Shown: positions 37,552 through 49,186 of the stretch, piece after piece
Layout of the letters: the number at the start of each line of letters is the position of its first letter
How positions within the stretch are numbered: the stretch's first letter is position 1
NCBI RefSeq assembly: GCF_020906515.1
Contig: NC_085853.1
Span: 1,798,001-1,862,000, forward strand
Length of the DNA: 64,000 nt
Reading direction: 5' to 3'
DNA from: Vanrija pseudolonga
Lineage: Eukaryota > Basidiomycota > Tremellomycetes > Trichosporonales > Trichosporonaceae
Made by a program: the position numbers and the translations under genes
Notes under the pieces: model-generated
What the model was told of the DNA's origin: nothing
The model's input: only the letters and a program-made list of their open reading frames with translations
The model's database searches: none

Positions 37552-38337
37552 GGCGGGCGTAGAGGGCTAGATTGCGACAAGAGAGCTCGAGTTGATTGAC
37601 TTTCCGGGAAAGAATCGGCAACTCGAAGGGTGCAAGAGTCAGGGTAAAGTCACGTGGCTCTCGTGCCTGGGCAATGTTGACTTTGGAGACAGAAGGGGGC
37701 GAGATGAGCTTGGGCTGGCGAGAAGCGGGGTGACTTTGGACAGCGGCGAGCAATGCATAGAGGGTTGGTGGAGGGTGCACGAGACGACGACGCATGCATG
37801 CACTACCGTGCACCCATGCGGCGCATAGATACCCATGAGAAGCTGTGCTCGTGACCACTGCGCGTTTCAAGACGCGACTTGTACTGGCGGATCCAAACTC
37901 GTCGTCGTCACACAAGTTACACACGACCAGTGTGCCAGTCAGTCGTTGTGGAATGGCGGCGGCACAAGACCGGCCTAGTTTCATCCCGGATCACACCGTC
38001 CTCCACCAATTCTTGATAACCCAGCCGTCCATCTCGCTGCTACCTCAATCTTGACGAGTCGCACAACACAAACGACGACGCCGAGAGAAGCGGGCTGCCG
38101 TCTCGTCGGGCGAAAGGACGAGACGAGACGAGTGACGCCGCCGCCGCCGCCGCCGTGACGCCCGGACGCCGCCCAATCTCTCATCCCCCCCCCCCCCCCC
38201 CCGTCCCAGTCATCGCCCCCCCCCCCCAACTCTCCTGGCATTGCGCACAGACAGTCTCGGCCCATTTTCATCCTTCTGTGTGTCTCAATCATGCCGGCTA
38301 TATCTTGACCACGTCGCACACCCAACCACGTCTTGAC
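37552..38337. promoter_or_regulatory. Divergent intergenic region, MSF1 / RdRP
   Basis: 786 bases contain both promoters. A palindromic ATGCATGCA stretch lies near 37794-37802. Two cytosine homopolymers sit upstream of the RdRP start (listed separately). The RdRP frame is open back to 38155, so part of this may be translated if an upstream ATG is used. Confidence 0.45.
38185..38227. repeat. Cytosine homopolymer pair (C18 and C12)
   Basis: An unbroken run of 18 C (38185-38202) and one of 12 C (38216-38227) are separated by 13 bases, about 110 bases upstream of the chosen RdRP start. Such tracts are prone to length change in replication and to sequencing error. The complementary strand is a possible G-quadruplex former. 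Confidence 0.85.
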
Positions 38338-41300
38338 ATGTCACTCACCACTTGCTCTTCTCAACCCTCCCCTCTTGCGTCTTGCGACAACAGCATGAGA
38401 ACCCTCCCCTTGGCCCCTCCAAGACCCACCGGCGAGAGAATCTCCTTTGAGCGACTGGTACGCTGAATGAAGCAGAGGTGACGGACGTGCGTGCGTGCGC
38501 TGACACCCACTGTCAGTTTCAGCTCGTTCAAGATGCGGGCGTCTCGCTCGTAACTGACGATCCCACCGGCCTGCTCGACACCTCTCTCCTTACGTCTCGT
38601 ACTCCGCGCTCCTCGCTGAACAGGTTCATCCGCCTCCTCGAGCGACAACGCGACGCCGACAAGCTGCTCTCGTTCATCGAGGCCGAGCAGCGTCAGGTCC
38701 TAGGGAGCAGCGTCCCCCTCACGAGCCTCCGCAGTGGCTTCTCCCATCGCCTTCGTGCCTTTCTCGAAGACCTTGCGGGCCAGTCACCAGTGACCCCGCC
38801 GGCAAGGAGACTTTCCGACCCTCGCTCTTCCCCATCACTGTCACTGCTTCGCAGCCCCAAGCACACACCCCATGCTTCGGCCAAGCCGACGCCCACCCCT
38901 CCCCCCTCGCGCTCCCGCCGACGCCACGAATCTCAGCCAATCTTCGCCCAGGCACATCATTCCTCTCACGGACGCGCACGCACCTCGATCCCCAACGACT
39001 TGACTAGTTCTCTTCCGACGACTGTCAGCAGCCAGATGTCGATCGACGAGTCCATTGCAGTCGACATGATCGACGACGATTCGGAAGTGGACGAGATCGT
39101 CAATGACTCGAGGGCGTTCAAGAGGGAGTCCAGTATCATTGATGTCGACGAGTATGAGCGGGACGCTAGCCCCGTATTCGTGAAGGAGACGTACATGGGC
39201 AAGACGTCGTACAATGATGCGGCGTACGAATCAGATGGAGAGTCGGCATTTTCGCCAACGAGCAGCGAACGAGGTACGCTGCCGAACCGGCGTCGGCTGA
39301 TAGCTAACCCCAACTACAGAGGACTCGCCGACACCCCGGCGGCCACTCACACGGCACATGGCTCCACTCACGGCGTCAGCGACGCCGTCTCGCCAAGCAC
39401 GCCGTCGCTCGAGCGACGACAGCAGCTGGAGCACTAGCTCCTCCTTTTCACCCCGTCCGTCCAAGCGAAGCAACTCGGACGACGAAGATGATGAGTACGA
39501 CGATGATGTCAGGACAATCAACAGTAGATCGTTCGACTTCCCAACGTTTGGACGATCTCAAGTGTCTCCGAGGATCACGTCCAGCCCAAAGAAGCAGCGC
39601 AAGGTTGCTGTCGAGATTCCACGCAGTAGGCCCCCAGCTTTGAGCAGACCGCCGCCGTCCAGCAGACCGCGGCGATCGAGCAGACCCCCACCTTTCGATA
39701 CCCCACCCTCGCCACGGCCCTCTTCAGACGCTCGGTCACCTCCCCAACCCAGTGAGCCATCATCCAGTGCGTCCACAAGCCCCAGCCTCGAAAGCTCGCC
39801 AAGCAGCGCCACACCGCCGATCTCCTCCAAGGGCGCGGAAGCCCGCCGCGCAGCGATCTTGGCCGCCTTCGATGCAACGCCTTCCACACCGACAAACGGA
39901 CGTGTGGCACGGACTGGTGCTACCCGAGAGCTCAGCGAGCTCGCCCTCGGATCCGCCCCCAAGCCAGTCGCGCCAGTGCCCTCGAAGTCAACCACGTTTC
40001 AGCCGTGGCGGCCTTCAAGGCCCCTTCAGGCCCTTCCCTCCTCCCAAGCATTCTTGCCCGTCGTTCCCCCGAATCTCCATCAGGCGCTCCTCAACAACCG
40101 TGTTGTGTATGGTGTCCAGTGGGAACTGGAACGCCAACTCACGGCTCATTCCATCTTGGAATGGGATGACCTGACCGAGGAGGACATCTGCCAACTCGGC
40201 GGCCCGGCCAGAGTGGCGATACCCAAACTGGCACCACTCCTCAAGCACGTGGTGAAGCGCAAAGCAGGCTTTGGAGAGGCTATGAGGCTCAGTCCCGAGC
40301 GCGGCATGGCGGCGACCTCCGCCAACCCGACAACGGCAGAAATGGATGCGGAAGAGGACCTGATCAGGAAGGGTAATGAGGCATTGAGGGGGTTCGACAA
40401 GGACAATCGTCTCTGGAACTACGGCGGCCGGCTGGTGTACTCTGTCAATGTCGTGTTTGACCCACCAGGTGTGAGGACGATCTCAGTCGGTCCGACCCCT
40501 GTGATAACGCGAAGAGTGGATCCATTCAGCAATGATCCACGACCGATCGACACTGCAGACAACCCAATGGGACCATCCGCTGCTGATGCTCAGACGGTCG
40601 GGTTTCCCTTCCGTTTTGAGCTGAGGGCGGTGGAACCCCCAACCAAGTCGACGCACTTGGCTCGACGATTCGGCTCCCGGCGCGTGTTAACTCTGCGAAT
40701 CCGTGACGTGGCTCGTGATGTACGCCCTCAACTCTTCCAGATGCTCCTGGGCCGAGGCTTGGTTCTCTTTGGCCGTGTTTTCCGAGTCCTGTGGGTCCCG
40801 CCAGAGGCCGAGACCGCCATCGCCATCCAGACAGACGAGGTAGCTCCTGGTCTTCCCAACCTCCCATATGAGCCTCTCATGCCCAGTTTCACCGAGTTGA
40901 TCGCCCGTATGTTCCCAGGTGCGAGACGTCCTGCTGACACGCAGGGTACAATGGCCTCGAAGCGAAGAAGAGTCAAGCAATCGCGAAGTAGGTGACAAGG
41001 CACCGTGCCGCATCCCCCACTAACTGCATCGCAGGTGGTCATCTCGATTCCAGCTTCTCACGTCCGACTCGGTGCCTGCGGTGTATGTCGCTCCCGACAC
41101 TATCACTGTCATTCCAGACATAGTGTCGGCCTCCGCAATGGACCCTCAGCGCCCTTCAACAACGGAGACTCTCACGGATGGTTGTGGCCTCATGTGTAGG
41201 TGCAACGTGCCAACTTAAACTGACTTGCGTGCCGCAGCCGATGACTTGGCTCGGCGCCTCATGCTTCACCCCAGTTTCAAGCACCTGACTTCCCGACCTT

Positions 41301-43795
41301 GCGTCGTACAGGTTCGTCTTCGTGGTGCCAAGGGACTACTTGCGATCATGAGCCCCGAGCAAGAGCTCCAGTACACGGGCATGGATGTCGTCCTCCGCGA
41401 CTCCATGGTCAAATGTCCTGGGTGGACGAAATCGACCAGCCACGACGACTTCTCCCTTTCCACGTTGGACGTTCTGCGAGTCGATGGCCTCAAGATCGGA
41501 TCAAGTCTTGGAAGCGAGGCCATCATCATCATGCAGCACAACGGCATACCAGTCGAAGTCCTCCTGCGTAAGAGCGAGCAGTCGCTTGAGAACATTGGCA
41601 AAGCGTTCGCTCCTCAACCACTCGCAACCGAAAGTGAAGCCGAGGCCAGACAACGACTCATATCAAATGTGTACTCGCTGGGTGGTGTTGGTTTCGAACG
41701 ACGCAAACGCGAGGTTCGCCAGCAGGGATTGTCAAGCCGAGTCGCTGGCCTCGAGCGCTCGTACGCCTCTGACATGTCCTCGGCAGACGGGACCGAGCTT
41801 GAGGAGCCAGAAGTCGACCAAGGGGACAATAAGCCGGCTCTCATGGCGGAAAGGTGTGTAGAAGTCGCTGCACTATGCTAACCAACGCAGGCTGTACGAG
41901 TGCTTGGTGTCAGGCGTCCGTCCTGTTCCTCAGGACTCTGCCCTTGTTGCAAGCAATCTGCGCAGTCTTGTCGTTACGAATTGCGACCGCGCTGTCGCAG
42001 ACTTCAAGATTCAGGTGGAACAGAGCGTGACGGCGTTCATTGTTCCCGACTCGCTCGGTGTGCTGGCTCCAGACGAAATCTTTGTCTCGTTTGGGTCGGA
42101 GAGGCCGATTGATCCAGCGACCGGAAGGGTGAGCTGCGCGCGAGTGCGTCATAACTGACCTGCCACAGCACATGCACTTCCTTGAAGGAGACTGCCTGCT
42201 TTACCGCTCACCTTGCAAGCTGCCGACCGATATTCGCAAGTTCAAAGCAGTTGTTCGAAAGGAGCTGTTCTACCTCCGCGACTGTATCGTCCTGTCGGCG
42301 AGTGCCTTCTGCAAGGCCTCGCCTGCAAGTTTCCTGGGTGGAGGTGACTATGATGGCGACACGGTGACTGTCATCTGGGATCCCACACTGGTCGCTCCGT
42401 TCCAAAACGCGCCGGATGAGATTGCTGCCACGCCCGAGTCCTTTGAGCGCGAGAACTTCATCAAGGAGGTCACGTCTGCGCAAGAGGTCCTCGAGTCGTT
42501 GAATGACGCCAACGAGCAGACACGAGTAATCAACCTTCAGTTCTTCCTCCTGGGCGCCATACTCGATTCACCGCTACCCGGTCTTTGTAAGTGCGCTTCT
42601 CGAGCGGTGCTGATGCCAGACTCGACGTTGCATGACACGGCGGTGTATGAGCGTGGGTGTAGCGACCCCCAGACAATGCGCCTGGCTCGAATGTGCGTTC
42701 CGAGACTGGCAAGCACTCGCTGACCCTCCAGGTTCTGTCACGTACTCGATGCCCGCAAGAGTGGTCTCCAAGTGGTGCCCGAAATCCTCAAGCGGGACCG
42801 AAACCAGTACCGCCCAGTGGAGTGGCGTGAGCAGAAGAAGAACAAGGGCAAGGACAGCGAAGACCAGTTCAACAAGAACTATGCCATCAGGCCGTTTGCT
42901 TTGCCACCTTTCATCGTACGTACATTGTCTGGGTGGTGACTGACCACAGATGGACCTCATGCACGATGCTGGAAAAACAAAGCGCGCAGAGGTGCTTGCA
43001 GCATTCCCGGACCCCGGCAAACTCAGTATCGCGGAGAACACTTCGGCGCTGCAAGAGCCGTATCGACAGCTCTGGGCCCGAGTCCAGAGGATGCAGCCGA
43101 CGCTGTCGGGATTTGTTGACCGACAAAACCGGCTACTTGCTGCAGTGGTGGCGTCACGCTCGAGCTCCAGCATCAGCGAGAATGGGTACGATGACGACGA
43201 GTTTGTGGCTCTCAGCGACAACACACAAGCATCCCTCTTCTCGGGGTTTCGCGCCCTCAATGAAGACCTCATCGACAATCAGCGCGCCCAAACCGATGGT
43301 CTGTTCCGCGAGATCAACAATCTCGAGAGGCACGTGAGGGTTGTGCACAAGCTGTGGCATCATGTGGCTACGAGCGACGACACCGAGTCGGTCGCAGTGC
43401 TGTACGAGCGGCTTTTCCTCAACCCTGATGCGATATTGACCCGCCAAACCACCCAATCGCGTCGAACGAGCCGCAAAGACGCGTCTGTGTGGGACCATCG
43501 CCGCAAACGGGTAAATGCTCTCTCCGCCATCTGGCGCGACCGCCTCACTCTGGAGCAAGTCCCCCTCCTTGTGCCGCTCGGCCGCAGCGACATCCTCGCC
43601 GAGCTCAAAATCAGCTGTGCAGCCTACGTGCTGTCCAAGAGCGACAGCAAGCGCAAAGCCGAGAGGCGCATCACCAACTGGCTGTTTGATCTCGACTTTT
43701 TCACGACCTGTGCACTCAAGGCGCGGACGACGGGGCAGACTATCACCGTGCCCGTGGACATGGGGCTGAGGCTGCGGCCAGTGTACCGCCGCTAA
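38338..43795 (+). CDS. RDP1: RNA-dependent RNA polymerase of the RNAi pathway (QDE-1/Rdp1 family)
   Basis: Makes double-stranded RNA from single-stranded templates to feed Dicer and silencing. Exons 38338-38457, 38517-39273, 39320-40991, 41035-41195, 41238-41853, 41891-42128, 42169-42586, 42620-42692, 42732-42915 and 42950-43795 encode 1694 residues. The catalytic double-psi barrel motif GGGDYDGDTVTV is intact near residue 1245. Upstream PSFKHL, VQVRLRGAKGLL and downstream NKNYAIRPFALPPFIMDL are family landmarks. The first roughly 550 residues are largely disordered, with Ser/Pro/Arg-rich runs (RPPPSSRPRRSSRPPP) and an acidic patch. An in-frame ATG at 38395 has a stronger context and would shorten it by 19 residues. 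Confidence 0.93.
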
Positions 43796-44223
43796 GTGCA
43801 ATCAATTTGGGCACATAGCAACTATTGTTGTATCATAATAGCAATGTCTGCATGTGTGTGATTAGGGAAGGTGTGTGTAGGGGTGTGGCGAAGGCATGTG
43901 TGGCGGTATTGTTCTTAGCGCGAGTGTGGCACGTTGCGAGTGGCTCGCACGCCGATCAATCACTGTGAGCAACAAGGCCCAGTTGGCTGAGCACACACGG
44001 TGTGGGTGGTTGTAGCCAAGCGATCACCAGGCTGCCTGCCAGTCACCACAAGCATGAGGCCACAATGGCGAGCAGAGCACAATGGAGCGTGATGTGACGA
44101 TGAGGGCCGGGGTACACGAGCGAGAGAGCGCGCACATAAGCGTCGTGCAGAGTAGGGCAGCCAGCCAGCCCCAACCTAGCTTCTCTATCCAACCTTGACT
44201 ACCCAACAACACTGCCACTGAGT
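43796..44223. promoter_or_regulatory. Intergenic region upstream of array gene A
   Basis: 428 bases between the RdRP stop and gene A. Near 43949-43988 it contains CGCCGATCA and CAACAAGGCCCA, both of which recur upstream of other array genes. Presumed promoter of gene A. Confidence 0.4.
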
Positions 44224-46377
44224 ATGACACGCCGCCGAGCTGCACTAGCCATCGCAGACACCCCCTCGCCGCCCGCGATGCCCGCGTCCGCCGTCCCAAG
44301 CCCGCCAGAGCGCACTCCCCCCGCCTCGTCGCTGGTGCCGAGCGACAACAACTCGTCCCCATTCACATACGCTTGTACGCACGCTTCATCTTCGCCGCGA
44401 GCCGCGTCCGACGCGGCCACGGCGCCGACTACCCCGCACAACGCGGCACGTACCGCGCCTGCTCCGCCTTCGGCTTCAAACTCTGCCTCCCCCGCCACCT
44501 CCACCTCGGACCCGGGCTACGACGCCGACGTGTCCAACACGAGCGCCGAGACGGCGTTGAGCGGCTTCACTGCCGAGGATCGTTCCGCTGCGCCTGTGGG
44601 ACCGGGGGTCGTTCTCCTCCCTGCCTCGGCAACTCCTGACCCCCTCGACACGGCGTCGGTCGAGGTCCACTTCTCGGAGGAGGAGGAGGAGGGCAACACG
44701 ACTGAGGGTGAGACGTCTGACGGCTCGTTTGACGACGCCGGCGACGCGGACGACGAAGACTCCGACTTTAGCCCGGGCGCTGGAGACAGCAGCAACGAGT
44801 CGTATAGCTCGGAGGATGGAGAGTCCGACCCCGATGCCAACACCGACACCGACACGCCCGACTCTGAGGCCGGCGAGGTGGACGAGCCTGACGACCACGA
44901 CAAGCACGACGAGCGCCGCGACCGCCACGACGACCAGGACGACACCTCGACCGAGGACACGGCCTCGGACGCCACGTCCGTCTCGAGCGCCACGCGGGCC
45001 GAAGTAGCCCGGCTCCTCTCGACGCGGAGGCCGCTCGTCCGCCCCGCGTCCCCGCCAGAAGTCTGGGCGGCGCGCCAGCACCCCCCTCGCGCGCCGGCTC
45101 CGGCGCCAGTGCGCATCATCCCGCGCACCCAGCTCCGCATCAACGCCGACGGGCGCGCGACCCCCGGCCGCGTGGTGGACCTGTTCAGCCCGCTCACGCC
45201 GGCGCCTCCTTCCCCGGGGAAGGCGCAGCAGAACGAGGTCGCGCTCGTCGTGTACGTCCTTGAGCGGGCCCGTACCCCTGCACCTCGGGCCGAGCGCCGC
45301 GCCGCGCGCATCATGTGGACTGAGTACCTCCTCCGCTCGTACGGCGTCGACGGCACCCACAACGGCACCCAGCTCGCAGTCATCCAAGGTATCACGCGCC
45401 GCGCCGCGGGTATGCTCATTGCCCGGGGCACGCTTGTTCTTGGCTCGCGCTACCCCACCGCCGAGGCGTGGGCCGTTGCCATGGCGCAGGAGCTGCACGA
45501 GTTTGCGCAGGAGAAGGACAGTGACAGCAACACCCCCCGCGGCAGGTGCGACTCGCGCTCGCCTGCGCCTTCCCCGCCGCCTCCCCCGCCTGGCCGCGAC
45601 GTCTCCGACCTCGTCCGCGCCATCGGCTGCACCGCCGAGCGGGTGATCACCAACGGCGGCGCCATCACGAGCGACGACGAGCCCAACCCTGAGAGCTCGT
45701 GGACGGCGCGCGGTAAGGCCCTCCGTGCCGCAGCGCGCCGCCCGTCGCCGGCTCCATCCTCGGGCTCGTGGCGCGCAGCCAAGGACGAGGCGTTTGCGTA
45801 CCGCGCTGCTGAGCCCGGTCATGAGCGCGTAGAGCGCGCCGAATCGGAGCCACTGCCTGGTGTGTCCCCGCCCACCAAGCGGCCCCGCGACGACGTGGAC
45901 GAGGACTACGACACGCCCGTGGCCCGCTTCCACCCCGCCGCGCGTCCGCCCGCACACGAGCGCAAGCGGCCCAAGTCGACCCGCGTGCTCGCCAACCGCC
46001 GCCTCGTCTCGGAGACGGCGTACGAGCTCGGGCTGCACGAGTCCATCGGCATGCAGGTGCGCGCCGCGCTGGACGCGATGCGCACCGAGCGCGACGTGGC
46101 CAAGGTGCTCGACTGGGCGCCGGGTGCGATTGCTGCTATTGACCGCGAGAACGCGGCGCTCCGGCGCCACCTCGGCGACACTGTCTCGGTCGCCCTCGAT
46201 ACCAGCTACATGCCGCACCTGGTTGTCCAGACGCTCGCAGGCGAGCACAGGGTGTGGGCCGACAACCTGCTCGAGAACCTCCGCATCCGGGCCCGAGTCG
46301 TGCAGGCCCACCAGGCCGCCCAGCTCCGATACTCGGCCCTTGATGAAGCGACAGCGTTCCTCCGTCTCCGCGAGTAG
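44224..46377 (+). CDS. Array gene A: unrecognised nuclear-type protein, paralogue of B and C
   Basis: Single exon, 717 residues; I do not recognise the family. The N-terminal third is Pro/Ser/Thr-rich, then strongly acidic (about residues 130-250, with EEEEEG and DDHDKHDERRD). A paralogue block spans about 316-430: DGRATPGRVVDLFSP, then a helical stretch with ITRRAAGMLIARG and EAWAVAMAQELHEFAQE. A second shared piece is SWRAAKDEAFAYR with a following RERA-like segment. A basic, possibly nuclear-localising stretch (PPTKRPRDD; HERKRPKS) precedes a long helical C-terminus (about 590-717). Support for coding comes from similarity to B and C in the same order and spacing. No catalytic or DNA-binding motif was identified. 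Confidence 0.72.
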   Translation: MTRRRAALAIADTPSPPAMPASAVPSPPERTPPASSLVPSDNNSSPFTYACTHASSSPRAASDAATAPTTPHNAARTAPAPPSASNSASPATSTSDPGYDADVSNTSAETALSGFTAEDRSAAPVGPGVVLLPASATPDPLDTASVEVHFSEEEEEGNTTEGETSDGSFDDAGDADDEDSDFSPGAGDSSNESYSSEDGESDPDANTDTDTPDSEAGEVDEPDDHDKHDERRDRHDDQDDTSTEDTASDATSVSSATRAEVARLLSTRRPLVRPASPPEVWAARQHPPRAPAPAPVRIIPRTQLRINADGRATPGRVVDLFSPLTPAPPSPGKAQQNEVALVVYVLERARTPAPRAERRAARIMWTEYLLRSYGVDGTHNGTQLAVIQGITRRAAGMLIARGTLVLGSRYPTAEAWAVAMAQELHEFAQEKDSDSNTPRGRCDSRSPAPSPPPPPPGRDVSDLVRAIGCTAERVITNGGAITSDDEPNPESSWTARGKALRAAARRPSPAPSSGSWRAAKDEAFAYRAAEPGHERVERAESEPLPGVSPPTKRPRDDVDEDYDTPVARFHPAARPPAHERKRPKSTRVLANRRLVSETAYELGLHESIGMQVRAALDAMRTERDVAKVLDWAPGAIAAIDRENAALRRHLGDTVSVALDTSYMPHLVVQTLAGEHRVWADNLLENLRIRARVVQAHQAAQLRYSALDEATAFLRLRE

Positions 46378-46817
46378 AGACTCAGTACATGCTGTGCCGG
46401 TGCGAGCGCGAGCGCGAGTGCGAGCACTTGAATTTATAGACTATAGACCCGTGATGGCCGCTCGCTCCTGGTGAGCGCGGCCTTTTGTCCTTGCTGTATA
46501 CTGCACAATGCATCCGTCTTCGTGTCGCGTCATTGTGGCTGCACCGGTGTGGCACACGCCGATCACTGAACAATCGCCGGCCGTGCACTCGCCCCCGACT
46601 CACAATGATCAGATCGGCGGGGTGAGTACAACGGTCAGTACAACGGCCGCGGGGTGCACGCTAAGACAAAGGGATGACGACGGGGCGGCGAGCAGCACGA
46701 GAAGATGAGAGACGGGTGGGTGCATTGCTCAGAACACTCACAACGGCCTACTAAACTGCGCACTCTTACCACGACCAACTGCATCTCTCTACCAACTATC
46801 TCAACCACACCAGCACC
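46378..46817. promoter_or_regulatory. Intergenic region between array genes A and B
   Basis: 440 bases. The 3' end of A has TATAGACTATAGACCC (46435-46450), matched after gene B. CACGCCGATCACTG (46556-46569) is shared with the sequence upstream of A and, inverted, with that upstream of C. Confidence 0.45.
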
Positions 46818-49000
46818 ATGCCGCCTCGTAGAGCTAGAGCCACCCCCAACCCCGTCGTATCGAACTACTCGCTGCGTCCTCGCCCAGGACAGCAGGCGGC
46901 TCAGACCACCTCGACCTCGGCCGCGCAGTCTACTCAGCCCGCTGTATCGACCTCCGCCAACGCCGTCGCCGGCCCGTCTCGCTCTCGCCGATCCCGCCAG
47001 CCCACCGCCGGCCCCAGCAAAGGTCGTCACGCCTCAGCTCGTACTGCAGCCAACAACACGGACGATGACGGTGACGACGAGCCAGACTCGCCCGGCACCA
47101 TGAGCTGGGGGTACATCCGCACCCCTCCCGAAGCCCAGAAGCCCACGACACCTCGCCAGCCCAGCTCGCCGTCGTTCATCCCGCTTCCTCCCTCGACGCC
47201 CGCTTCGCCTGCCGCCGACGGCATCATCCCCATTACACCCTCCGCCGCGTCTCCGCTTCCCCCGCGAGAGGCCATCGAAAAGTGCCCCATTGCTGCTGCG
47301 ATCGCGAAGGGCCGCACGTCGTTCACCCCGCCCAGCCGCCACGAAACCCCCGTCGTTCGAGGGCGATACTTTCCCGAGATGTGGCAGCCACAGCCCACGT
47401 CGCCTGAGGCACCGGCACCGGTCCAGCACTCCGCCACCCCGCAGCCCGAGATGGCCGCCGCTCTGTCCCCTTCTCCCGCTGCCCCACCTGCCCCCTCCCC
47501 CTCGCCTGGGGCGGCCAACCTGACCCGTGAGGCGACGCCACACGCTGTGCCGTTCGTCCCACCCCCACCCCCCGCCCGCGCGTACAGCGACCCAGACACC
47601 AAGCCCATTGACATTGGCTCGCAGCCCATCCTCAAAGCGGTCTTTGTAGACGGTGCGGGCCCCGTGCCTATGCACGAGCTGTTCCCACCTACGCCTGGCT
47701 TGGTTGCTGCGCACCGCGGGTCGCGCGACGAGAGGGCGTGGACCGAGGAGCTCGAGGAGCTTGAGCTCGACTACGCTGCCGAGGTGGAGCGCGTCATGCC
47801 CGAGAACGAGGCCGCGTTCCTCGCCCACATCTACGAGATGAGCCGCATGCCGCTCGGCCACCCCGCCCGCCTGTCCGCGCACTCACTGTTCCTCTCTACC
47901 CTTCGGCAGTGGCACGGCGCATACGACCTGGACCAACAGTTCGACGTGATCCAGCGGACCTGCCGTCGTGCTTGCGATGGCATGCTGCGCGCATATGGGC
48001 TCAAGCTTGGCGTCGCCAACCTCGGTTACAAGTACCCCGTCCAGTGGGCCGACAACATCGCGCTCGACCTGTACCGTTTTGCGCAGGAGCCCGAAATGGA
48101 CGACCGCGCGTACGTCCCCATCCAGCCCGGGCTTTCGCGCGAAGAAACGACCGGCCTCATCAACCAAGCCCAGGTGACGGTCGACCTCTTCCTCCGGCAC
48201 CGCTGTGTCCCACCCTTCATCATGGAGCATTTCAACGCTGCTCGCGAAGCCAACCTCGAGGCCGCGGCCCGTGAGGCGCCCGACTTCGACTATGGCATCT
48301 CGGCGCAGTGGCGCCTCATCAAGGGCATGGAGCTCAACGAGCGCCAGCGCGCCCGTTCTGCCTCGCCTACTGCTGCGCCCGTTCCCCCGTCTGAGAAGCC
48401 GCAGCGGAAGCGTAAGCTCAACGACGACGAGGCACTCGTCCTCGCGGACCTCCAGAGCTTCGACTCGTCTCGGGCGGATGGCGGCGCTGCCCGCCCGACC
48501 AAGCGCGCCAAGCCGTCCGCGCGAAGCGGGCACAAGCGCCACCCCTCGAGCACCCTGTTCGAGAAGTCGCCGAGATGCGCGATAGCGTCAGCACGGCCGT
48601 GCACGACGCCGGCGTGACGCACCGCGAGGCACTGCTCAAGCGCCACGAGCTCACAAAGTACCGCGACTGGTTCGGCCGGGTCGAGCCCATCGTGCGCGTG
48701 CGCGGCGCCGAGCTCCGCGAGCAGCTGAACAACGAAGACCTCTCGCACCAGCTTGACACGATCTTCATTTTCCACATGGAACCTCTGCTGTCCTCGCTGC
48801 CACCACACCAGGAGGCCATTGCCCGCGAGTACCGCCGCCACAAGGATCTCGCGTTCAGGCTCCGCAACGCACGCAACGACATCGACAGGCACATTCACTC
48901 CTTTAACAAGGATCTCAAGTACCTCGACGTCAAGAACCCGTACGCCTCGCGGGAGAAGAAGCGTGGACGAGCTGAGCGTCGTCGCCTGCGCGGCGGTTAG
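46818..49000 (+). CDS. Array gene B: unrecognised protein, paralogue of A and C (frame joined by short intron or shift)
   Basis: The first frame runs 46818-48617 and homology to A and C holds in it to about 48563; a second frame, shifted by one base, carries a helical C-terminus to 49000. A consensus intron at 48412-48455 (44 bases, GTAAGC to CCAG) would join them in frame as 712 residues, close to gene A (717). Alternatively a one-base indel near 48565 separates them. Shared blocks: KPIDIG and PVPMHELFPPT (about 262-290, also in C), TCRRACDGMLRAYG and WADNIALDLYRFAQEPE (about 380-425), and a WRLIKGMELNERQRAR segment. The N-terminus is disordered and Pro-rich. The C-terminus is charged (KKRGRAERRRLR). 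Function unknown. Confidence 0.65.
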
Positions 49001-49186
49001 TGGGACGTGCTTCGCCACCTGCCGACTCGACTTGCCCTGTCATTGTGCTTTCCCTGCATGACCAAACTTGTATAGACCATAGACCTCATTGGCTGCCCTG
49101 ACTCAGCCCCATTGCATCCATAGAACCAGCATGATGAACGTTATGACGAACTCTCCCTGCGCCGGCTCCATTGTTTACCGTGTGTG

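Noticed and set aside
44476-46311. A 611-residue frame on the minus strand opposite array gene A
   Set aside because: It is the GC-rich mirror of gene A, dominated by Arg, Val and Gly, and the paralogue blocks shared with B and C are on the plus strand.
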